The notes under the pieces were generated by a model. It did not search any database. It saw nothing but the letters and a program-made list of their open reading frames with translations, and was not told where the DNA came from. Position numbers and translations under genes: made by a program. Below, in pieces: positions 54,938 to 62,308 of a DNA stretch of 64,000 nt. The DNA comes from Shewanella xiamenensis. Lineage in GTDB: Bacteria > Pseudomonadota > Gammaproteobacteria > Enterobacterales > Shewanellaceae. Position 1 is the stretch's first letter; every line of letters starts with the position of its first letter. The stretch is from assembly GCF_014647135.1 (NCBI RefSeq), contig NZ_BMOP01000009.1:62001-126000 (forward strand), in the 5' to 3' direction.

Positions 54938-55589
54938 ATCATTCTCCCTTAACACTTGTTATTTGTTTAGTTGTTATTTTAATTAAATACGGAACGTTAT
55001 AGGAAATAAGTGCCTATTTAATTAGGCTCCAGATATAACCACAAGAAAATAACAAGTGCAACAGTTGATATTGATGTTGGTTACGATGTGTAAAGGTGTT
55101 TTGTTGCAAAAATGTTTCTCTTGAGTTGTTTTTTATTGGTTGATTACTGGCTTAGGGTGCGTTTAATCTTTTTTGCTAATGAAAACATGGCTTTTGTTTA
55201 TTTTTGTTTGTTAATTTGTTTTTTATTTGTAAAAATTGAAAGCATTTGTAATAAAAAAATAATCATACTTTTTCAGTATGTGTAGATTTAAATTTAAGCA
55301 ATATTAAATATACAGATTTTTATGCGGTATTTTTGAATGTTTAATGTTGAAAATATCTTAACGAAAGGATTTAAGAATGGTTTTATAAAGCTGTTATAGC
55401 CTTTATTAAATTTTTGAGAGTTCTTTTTACTTTGTCAGTCTAAAGTTTTGTGAGTGAATTGATGGTGTGGATTTTAATTTGAAAAGGAGTGAATATAAAT
55501 TCACTCCTTATTTTATTCTGTATGTAGTGTTATTAAATTTTTATTTAGTACGTTAAGTAGTCAAATACACTTACCGTATTTTATGCCTA
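54938..55589. other. AT-rich intergenic region upstream of the TonB receptor
   Basis: A 652-base gap, very AT-rich from about 55020 to 55450, with many T-tracts and A-tracts and no gene. It contains the receptor's promoter and, at 55482-55514, the terminator of the TDT-type gene. The composition suggests H-NS-type binding or curved DNA, or decayed sequence. Confidence 0.5.
55482..55514. terminator. Terminator after the TDT-family gene
   Basis: Stem AAGGAGTGAAT / ATTCACTCCTT around an ATAA loop with T-rich flanks, about 75 nt beyond the TDT-type gene's stop on the minus strand. Confidence 0.85.
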
Positions 55590-56585
55590 TTACTTAAGTT
55601 CAACTATAGTTGTGTCAATATTGGCCATTGGGTTGGGTAGATAATGAGTCAAATACCGAAGAGCGACGTAGGCAACGACGACAGTGGCTACACCGAGTTC
55701 AAAATCTGCCAACAACCTTACCCATTGAGTGAGATCGGTCATTTGACTAAATTGCTCAAGCCAGTGAGCGGTTTTAAAGAGTGCAGTAGCACCGATCACC
55801 ATGGGGAAAGTAAAGGCTGCATAACCAGGGCTAAAGGGCAATTTAAGTAAATGGAAAAAAGCAAGGTAGATAACCGCTGTCATTAAGATGGCAATACTTG
55901 CCAATAAGGCGACTAAGGCGATTGATGGTTGCTCACAAACCGTTAAATAGCCTGCAAGGGATAAACTTGCGGGAGCAGCAAGGATGGCAATAGTGGGCTT
56001 AGCTGCGTCAGGAATCGCTTGACAAAAGATCAAGCGATAGAGCATCAGTGGCAGCATGACTAAATAGGCGATCATACCGAAGGCTAAAATGGTGTTAACT
56101 AACCAAGGTTCACCATTGCTGGGGAAAGACACAGCAGCCACTATGATGCCAATGGGTGGCACAAACCAGCTAGGCACCATATGTTCGAGTTTGAAGTCGA
56201 TAGCACGATAGTAGATAAAGGCGCCTAAAAATACGATATGAATCGCAATGGCGGCTAACCAAAGGGCTAATCCCGCATGGGGAAAATAGTGACCGAGCAG
56301 GTTAGACACTACCATTAATGCCATGGCAAAAGTCGGTATTACGCTGCCGACGACGGGATGGCTAAGTTCATTTTTGAGCACTGTAGGATGCAGCAAAAAC
56401 TTACCGGCTAGCATTAGTAACAGTGCTGAGGCAATAATTGCACCAATTAATTGACCCCAGCCATTCAGTGAAGGCATTACACTTTCCCAAGTCCACCCTA
56501 AGCTTGCGATTGCGAGTGCGAGTCCGCCCATAGGGCTAGGTAATTTTGCGGCCTGTGCGGTCCAACGTTTACGCTTTGAAGTCAT
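55590..56585 (-). CDS. TDT-family transporter (TehA/SLAC1-like)
   Basis: A 331-residue polytopic protein with ten predicted helices of the tellurite-resistance/dicarboxylate transporter fold (TehA, Mae1, SLAC1). Signature blocks are LPSPMGGLALAIASLG at the start, HMVPSWFVPPIGIIVAA and the PFSPGYAAFTFPMVIGATAL block near residue 253. Family members are anion channels or sulfite/dicarboxylate exporters; no substrate can be given. A possible operon with the methyltransferase gene upstream on the same strand is broken by a 119-base gap. Starts at an ATG at 56585. Confidence 0.85.
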   Translation of the reverse strand: MTSKRKRWTAQAAKLPSPMGGLALAIASLGWTWESVMPSLNGWGQLIGAIIASALLLMLAGKFLLHPTVLKNELSHPVVGSVIPTFAMALMVVSNLLGHYFPHAGLALWLAAIAIHIVFLGAFIYYRAIDFKLEHMVPSWFVPPIGIIVAAVSFPSNGEPWLVNTILAFGMIAYLVMLPLMLYRLIFCQAIPDAAKPTIAILAAPASLSLAGYLTVCEQPSIALVALLASIAILMTAVIYLAFFHLLKLPFSPGYAAFTFPMVIGATALFKTAHWLEQFSQMTDLTQWVRLLADFELGVATVVVAYVALRYLTHYLPNPMANIDTTIVELK

Positions 56586-56704
56586 ATTACTTACCTCTCA
56601 ACACTGACATTAATTCGATGTATCTATTTGTTAATGTCAGTGTATGACTAAGGTATAAATAAATAAAATTGATTAATTTTACTCATTGATTCAGTTTTTA
56701 TTAA

Positions 56705-57781
56705 CTAGCAAGGTTTTCGTTTACAACGAAGCAAAGTATGCCCAAGCCCAATATTGTCAGTATCCTCATCGACATATAAACCTGCTTGATGCAGCAAGGC
56801 CATCAAGTCCTTAGAGTGGTACATTCGACTATTGCCATTGGCCATTGCGGTGAAGTACAAGCTCGTGGCGTTAACACAATAGGCCGAGGCGGCAGAAGGC
56901 TGTCTATCCCAGAAGGTTTCGACAATAAACAACTGACTATTGGCTGTCATCGCATTTGCGGTGCGTTGCAAAATGCTTAAGATTTGCGCCTTAGAGAAGC
57001 AGTCAAGAAACTGACTCATCCAATAGGTATCAGCACCTTCAATAAAAGGGCGCGACTCATCGAGTAAGTCGGTGGCAAAGGTATGGACTCTATCGGTAAC
57101 GCCATGTTTTGCAGCATTTTCTTTGGCAATGGCTAATTGCCCTGGAAAGTCCATCAGGGTCACTTCAACCTTAGGATCGAATTTGCAGCAGCTTAGAGCC
57201 CACTTTCCGGTGTTACCACCAATATCGACTAAGTGTTTTGGACTATGGGCAAAGACTAAGGGTAAAAGCTGCGGAAAAGCATGATCAGAATAATAATGAT
57301 CAAATGCAAACCAACTCTCTTTTGCGGCGTGAGGCAGATCTTTCAATGCGGGATAGATAGTTTGCCAGTCACCAAATACACTCAGCCCCGCGGGTTTACC
57401 AGTGAGTAGCGCCTTATCCAGCGTAAATAATCCCTGATAACATACATCCTGCACAAAGTTGAGGTTGATTGCTGCCATATCATCATGCAGTAAAAAATGA
57501 CCTGTTTTATCGAGAACATAGGCGTCTTCGTTAAGCCACACCAGCCCCATGCTTAGTCCCATATCCAATAACACCCCAAGGGCGTATTCACTCAACAGGT
57601 TAGTTTGGGCTAATTTCGCTAAGGTCACCCCTTGCTCACCAGCCTTATCAATAGTGGCTAGCACTTCAAATTTGAGTAAACAATGCGCGACCTGAAAACT
57701 CACGGGTCCAAAGGCAATTTTCTGTGCCTCAAACTTAGCATCAAAGGCGCTTAACGCTTTTGGATTTTGGTAGAAAGACAT
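56705..57781 (-). CDS. O-methyltransferase-like class I SAM methyltransferase
   Basis: A 358-residue protein with an N-terminal winged-helix dimerisation domain (about residues 20-110) and a SAM-binding domain of the methyltransferase_2 type (about 140-340). Motif I is LVDIGGNTGKWALSC (about residue 186), motif II VEVTLMDFPGQL and the DTYWMSQFLDCFS region has the family His replaced by Gln in MSQFLD, so the usual catalytic base of small-molecule O-methyltransferases may be missing. Substrate unknown; it may methylate a metabolite or have another role. Stands beside TDT and cysK genes without clear linkage. Confidence 0.78.
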   Translation of the reverse strand: MSFYQNPKALSAFDAKFEAQKIAFGPVSFQVAHCLLKFEVLATIDKAGEQGVTLAKLAQTNLLSEYALGVLLDMGLSMGLVWLNEDAYVLDKTGHFLLHDDMAAINLNFVQDVCYQGLFTLDKALLTGKPAGLSVFGDWQTIYPALKDLPHAAKESWFAFDHYYSDHAFPQLLPLVFAHSPKHLVDIGGNTGKWALSCCKFDPKVEVTLMDFPGQLAIAKENAAKHGVTDRVHTFATDLLDESRPFIEGADTYWMSQFLDCFSKAQILSILQRTANAMTANSQLFIVETFWDRQPSAASAYCVNATSLYFTAMANGNSRMYHSKDLMALLHQAGLYVDEDTDNIGLGHTLLRCKRKPC

Positions 57782-57954
57782 AAAAGACTGACGTTAATCT
57801 TGGAGAGGGCTATTTATAGCGGACTGAATTGTTAAAGCTAGCATTGCACGGAAAAACTATGAACTGTGTCCAATTTCACCAATAAATCAGGCTCTTGATA
57901 GAAACAATATTCGTTCGAAAGAGATATGCATGGCAAGAATTAACTGGCAGGCAT

Positions 57955-57982
57955 AAAAATACCCAGACGGAGCTGGGTATCT
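57955..57982 (-). terminator. Terminator of cysK
   Basis: Stem ATACCCAG / CTGGGTAT with a six-base loop and TTTTTAT on the minus strand, 20 nt beyond the cysK stop. Confidence 0.85.
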
Positions 57983-58001
57983 TTATCAACAAGCGATGAG
58001 A

Positions 58002-58970
58002 TTACTGAATATTTTCTTCGTCGCCAAATTGGCCTTGGAACAGTACAGACGATAAGTAACGCTCTGCAGCTGAAGGTAGGATAACCACAATGTTTTTATC
58101 CGCAAACTCTGGCAGAGCCGCGATGCGGTTCGCCGCAACCACAGCAGCACCAGAAGAAATACCGACTAAAATGCCTTCTTCTTGCATTAAGCGGCGCGCC
58201 ATGTCGATGGCTTCATCGTTGGTGACGGTTTCTACGCGATCGATCAACTCAAGATCTAAGTTGCCAGGGATAAAACCTGCGCCAATACCTTGAATTTTGT
58301 GTGGACCCGGTTGCACAGGTAATCCCGCCAGAGTCTGGGTGATAACTGGCGAGTCAGCGGGCTCTACCGCAACAGAAGTAATGGCTTTGCCTGCGACTTT
58401 TTTCAGGTAACGGCTCACGCCAGTGATGGTACCACCTGTACCCACGCCCGCAACAAACACATCCACAGCACCATCGGTATCGTTCCAGATCTCTGGACCT
58501 GTGGTTTTTTCGTGGATTTCAGGGTTTGCAGGGTTATTAAACTGCTGCAGCATAATGTATTTTTCAGGCGCTGATTGACGGATTTCTTCCGCTTTATCGA
58601 TAGCACCTTTCATGCCTTTTGCGCCTTCGGTCAGCACTAGGTTTGCACCTAAGGCTTTAAGCAGTTTACGACGCTCTAGGCTCATAGTGTTTGGCATAGT
58701 TAATGTCAGCTTGTAACCACGGGCGGCCGCCACATAGGCTAAGGCAATCCCAGTGTTACCTGAGGTAGGCTCAATCAGTTCGTGATCTTTGGTGAGCAGG
58801 CCTTTTTTCTCGGCATCCCAAATCATATTGGCACCGATACGGCATTTGACACTGAAACTTGGATTACGTGCTTCGACCTTTGCCAGCACTTTACCTTGGC
58901 TTACGCGGTTTAAACGCACTAACGGGGTGTTGCCAATAGTATATGAATTGTCTTCGAAAATTTTGCTCAT
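58002..58970 (-). CDS. cysK: Cysteine synthase A (O-acetylserine sulfhydrylase)
   Basis: PLP enzyme that makes cysteine from O-acetylserine and sulfide. The 322-residue protein has the Schiff-base lysine Lys42 in [34 protein letters not shown] and the phosphate loop. The C-terminus ends in EENIQ, and the protein aligns with CysK rather than CysM. A CysB-type regulator is expected but its site is not obvious upstream. Divergent from the RDD protein gene. Confidence 0.95.
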   Translation of the reverse strand: MSKIFEDNSYTIGNTPLVRLNRVSQGKVLAKVEARNPSFSVKCRIGANMIWDAEKKGLLTKDHELIEPTSGNTGIALAYVAAARGYKLTLTMPNTMSLERRKLLKALGANLVLTEGAKGMKGAIDKAEEIRQSAPEKYIMLQQFNNPANPEIHEKTTGPEIWNDTDGAVDVFVAGVGTGGTITGVSRYLKKVAGKAITSVAVEPADSPVITQTLAGLPVQPGPHKIQGIGAGFIPGNLDLELIDRVETVTNDEAIDMARRLMQEEGILVGISSGAAVVAANRIAALPEFADKNIVVILPSAAERYLSSVLFQGQFGDEENIQ

Positions 58971-59216
58971 GGATTGCTTGCTCCTATGTTTGCACTACTG
59001 AATCATAATCACCTGTGGCGCATTTAGAAGTGATTGTTTGTTCTTCTTTATTCGATTTGGTTATTAAAGGTAATTCTGTTATTTCGCAAAGCCGGATTGG
59101 CACTGACGTTAACTGTGTTAACCTCTTGCTAACATCAATAAAAATAACCTGTAAATCAGAATAACCACTTGATGTGTCACTTATAAAACTTCTATCGGAA
59201 TCGGATTGCTACCCAC

Positions 59217-60509
59217 ATGAAGCAACAACAAACGGACTTGGGCAAAGATCCAAGAACTATGGTCACCCCTAAGGCATTCACTATTGCCGAATCGGTACTT
59301 TACACCCCATTAGCGACGCCATTTAAGCGTGCGCTGGCGATGTTAATCGATGGTTTATTTATCACTATTTTAGCCGAACAAATGGATTGGCTGTTTGTTC
59401 TGCTGGTGGTGGGGATTATTTATATTGAAAAACGTAGCCGCCAGTTTGGCCGCTTTCTCAAATGGGGCCTCTATGCCGCCATGCTAGGGTTAATGCTCTT
59501 TAGCTCGGCGGGGAATTTGTGGGATTTGCATCAATCCAATCAATCCACCCGCGACAAGGTCTCCGCGCCCCAGGATAGTAAGACTGTTGTTAAGGCGATT
59601 CCTGGCCTTGTCTCCCTCGGACTCTGTGAAAATACGGATTGTGCCCGTGAACAAATCCGTTCTTTGCAACAGACGCTCGAAACTCAGACGCTGGAAAATG
59701 TACCCATTGAGGGCATGTCGGCACCTGAGCGCCGCGATATGGTATTAGATACTTTAGCTAGCACGGATTTATCCGAGGCTGATAAAACGCAGTTACGTGA
59801 TGAAATCATGGCGGGCACTCTCTGGCCCGAGGTGAAAGTGTTTGAAGTCACTCTCGATTCAGCCACGGATTCAACAACACCATCACAATCACCAAAGCCA
59901 AGTCATTTGCTTGATGACAAGCTTGAACGTAGGGCGAACCCAGTGTCTGAACCACAAGCCGATGGATTAGCTAACGCGCATACCGATAAACAAGCCGCAG
60001 ATGAAGATCTTAATTCCGTGCGTCAAACGGAAAGTAACAACACCGAAAACGCCGATGAGGAGGAAAGTGATACCCGCAGTGTGCTGGCGTGGATTAAAGG
60101 CTTTATGAGCGATATGGGCTTAGGGTTTGGTTGGGCGGCATTTTACTTTACCGTGTTTACCGCCAAATTTGATGGTCAGACCTTAGGTAAAAAACTATTA
60201 GGTATTCGCGTTATTCAACTTGATGGCGCTAAAATCAGCCTTTGGACCGCTTTTGGCCGTTATGGTGGCTATGCGGCGGGCTTTACGACAGGCTTACTTG
60301 GCTTTATCCAGATTTTTTGGGATGCCAATCGGCAGGGGATCCAAGATAAAATATCTTCCACAGTCGTGATAGACTTAGCGCAAATGCATAAAAAGCAACA
60401 ATTAGAGCAGCAACAGGCGCAGGCTGAACACGCATTAGCCGCCGTGCCAACACAGAATAATGCGACGTCTGCTCACCTTACAACAAGCACCCGTTCGGAG
60501 CACCTATGA
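59217..60509 (+). CDS. RDD-family membrane protein with a central acidic insert
   Basis: A 430-residue protein: two N-terminal helices of an RDD domain (PLATPFKRALAMLIDGLFITIL, about residues 30-90), then a long hydrophilic, Asp/Glu/Ser/Gln-rich stretch (about residues 105-290), then the second RDD part with helices near 300-320 and 340-370 (DGQTLGKKLLGIRVIQLDG and the GFIQIFWDANRQGIQDKIS motif). RDD domains are normally continuous, so this is a split domain. A polar tail ends the protein. Overlaps the FabH-like gene by ATGA. Function unknown. Confidence 0.75.
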   Translation: MKQQQTDLGKDPRTMVTPKAFTIAESVLYTPLATPFKRALAMLIDGLFITILAEQMDWLFVLLVVGIIYIEKRSRQFGRFLKWGLYAAMLGLMLFSSAGNLWDLHQSNQSTRDKVSAPQDSKTVVKAIPGLVSLGLCENTDCAREQIRSLQQTLETQTLENVPIEGMSAPERRDMVLDTLASTDLSEADKTQLRDEIMAGTLWPEVKVFEVTLDSATDSTTPSQSPKPSHLLDDKLERRANPVSEPQADGLANAHTDKQAADEDLNSVRQTESNNTENADEEESDTRSVLAWIKGFMSDMGLGFGWAAFYFTVFTAKFDGQTLGKKLLGIRVIQLDGAKISLWTAFGRYGGYAAGFTTGLLGFIQIFWDANRQGIQDKISSTVVIDLAQMHKKQQLEQQQAQAEHALAAVPTQNNATSAHLTTSTRSEHL

Positions 60510-61627
60510 AACAGGTCGTTATTTCTGGCAGCGGTTTATTTACGCCGCCACACAGTATTTCAAATGAAGCTTTGGTGGAGAGCTTCAACGCCTATGTCGA
60601 TATGTTTAACCTTGAAAATGCTGGATTAATTGAGCAGGGCCATGTCGCGCCGCTGTCTTATTCTTCCAGTGAGTTTATCGAGAAAGCCTCGGGCATCAAG
60701 CACAGATATGTGATGGTTAAAGACGGTATTCTCGATCCTGAAATCATGATGCCGCTTATCCCTGAGCGCAGCAGTGACGAGTTATCCATGCAGGCCGAAA
60801 TTGGGGTTGAGGCGGCATTGATGGCACTGAAACAAGCGGACGTGAAGGCCGAGCAAATCGATTTAGTGATTGTTGCCTGTGCTTATACGCAGCGCGCTTA
60901 CCCGGCGATGGCGATTGAAATCCAGCGGGCACTCGGTACCCGTGGCTATGGTTACGATATGCAGGTTGCCTGTTCTTCGGCCACCTTTGCCATTGTGGCC
61001 GCTGCCAATGCGATTGCGACGGGCTCGGCTTCACGGGTGTTAGTGATTAATCCCGAAATTTGTTCGGCGCAAGTGAATTACCGTGACCGTGACAGTCACT
61101 TTATCTTCGGGGATGTCGCGACCGCTATGGTGCTTGAAGAGCAAAGCCTAGTGGCCGCGAGTAAAGGCTTTAACATTGTTTCAAGCCGTTGTTTTACCGA
61201 CTACTCGAACAATATTCGCAGTAATTTTGGCTTTCTCAATCGCTGCGATCCAAGTTCGGCGCATCAGGCAGATAAGCTATTCCACCAACAAGGACGCAAA
61301 GTCTTTAAAGAACTGTTGCCGATGATTTATCAGCATTTAGATGAGCATCTGGCCGAGCAATCCCTCACGCCGCAGTCCTTTAAGCGTTTGTGGTTGCATC
61401 AAGCCAACATCAATATGAACCTGTTTGTGGTGAAAAAACTGCTAGGGGATGAGGTGACGCCCGATCAGGCGCCCGTGGTGCTCGATGAGTATGCCAATAC
61501 CGCTTCCGCCGGGTCTGTGATTGCTTTCCATAAATATTCCGCTGACTTTAATGCGGGCGATTTAGGGCTATTAAGCTCTTTTGGTGCGGGTTACTCCATC
61601 GGTAGTGTGATTTTGCAAAAACGCTAA
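60506..61627 (+). CDS. FabH-like 3-oxoacyl-ACP synthase III
   Basis: Thiolase-fold condensing enzyme of 373 residues with the catalytic Cys156 in MQVACSSATFA, His in LWLHQANINMN and Asn in EYANTASAGSV, the FabH-type Cys-His-Asn triad. At 373 residues it is longer than the 317 of E. coli FabH, with extra N-terminal sequence (residues 22-60), as in the beta-ketoacyl synthases found in several marine gammaproteobacteria alongside the primary FabH. It starts within the RDD gene stop (ATGA), so the two are translationally coupled. Primer specificity unknown. Confidence 0.88.
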   Translation: MKQVVISGSGLFTPPHSISNEALVESFNAYVDMFNLENAGLIEQGHVAPLSYSSSEFIEKASGIKHRYVMVKDGILDPEIMMPLIPERSSDELSMQAEIGVEAALMALKQADVKAEQIDLVIVACAYTQRAYPAMAIEIQRALGTRGYGYDMQVACSSATFAIVAAANAIATGSASRVLVINPEICSAQVNYRDRDSHFIFGDVATAMVLEEQSLVAASKGFNIVSSRCFTDYSNNIRSNFGFLNRCDPSSAHQADKLFHQQGRKVFKELLPMIYQHLDEHLAEQSLTPQSFKRLWLHQANINMNLFVVKKLLGDEVTPDQAPVVLDEYANTASAGSVIAFHKYSADFNAGDLGLLSSFGAGYSIGSVILQKR

Positions 61628-61633
61628 ATCGAC

Positions 61634-61663
61634 AAAAGCCCCATTGCCAGCAATGGGGCTTTT
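61634..61663 (+). terminator. Terminator of the RDD-fabH-like operon
   Basis: A 13-bp stem AAAAGCCCCATTG / CAATGGGGCTTTT with a 4-nt CCAG loop, starting seven nt after the stop. Confidence 0.9.
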
Positions 61664-61799
61664 GCTTTTATATCAGCACATTGGTTAAACGGCTTGATGC
61701 CGTACCTTAACCGAAAATGCCTTTAATCAGTACTAGACCGTTTGCAGTCTTGATAGCACTTTCTTTATAGCCTCAATTCAGATACCAGAGCCAATAACG

Positions 61800-62249
61800 A
61801 TGACGCTTTTTTATCCCGATTCGGATATTCCGTTCCATCCCAATCCTGGCTGGTTTCTTGGCGCCTTTAATTGTTATGACCGCGAGGAAACGCTCGGGGA
61901 AATACTCAATCGCTACGATCCTTTAGATCCCGCGCAGCTGCAAGCGCTGTACGATGCTTATGTATTTGATGAGTTTGGTGAACAGTTGGGATTTACCTCC
62001 GTCCACAGGGTCGCGATGGCGACGAATTTAATCGCTGCGCTGAGCGAGACAAAGCATGATTTTGCCGCCTATTTAGCGATTCATGAGAGCGAGGAGGAAT
62101 GGTGTTTTCCTTCAGCGTGGGCATTCCCGCGGCCACGCTATCCCTTTGAACAGGCGTATCTTGCGCTGCTGCGGCATTGGAGCGCAGATCTCACCGCAAT
62201 GGGGATTGCGCTTCCCAGCCCAAGCTTATTGGGTATCCATGAGTCTTAG
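61800..62249 (+). CDS. Hypothetical protein of 149 residues
   Basis: No family recognised. A soluble, aromatic-rich, acidic protein beginning MTLFYPDSDIPFHPNPGWFLG, with helical segments and no signal peptide. The ATG at 61800 is preceded only by a weak Shine-Dalgarno (GAG within 10-15 bases). Its own terminator follows at 62263. Codon use looks ordinary for the window. Confidence 0.65.
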   Translation: MTLFYPDSDIPFHPNPGWFLGAFNCYDREETLGEILNRYDPLDPAQLQALYDAYVFDEFGEQLGFTSVHRVAMATNLIAALSETKHDFAAYLAIHESEEEWCFPSAWAFPRPRYPFEQAYLALLRHWSADLTAMGIALPSPSLLGIHES

Positions 62250-62262
62250 TTAGAATCCCGAT

Positions 62263-62293
62263 TTAAGCCCACAAGCCTTGTTGTGGGCTTTAT
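62263..62293. terminator. Bidirectional terminator between the 149-residue gene and the DUF5916 gene
   Basis: Stem AAGCCCACAA / TTGTGGGCTT with a GCCTTG-type loop, between two converging genes. Confidence 0.85.
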
Positions 62294-62308
62294 GCTAAAC
62301 CTTTCAGC

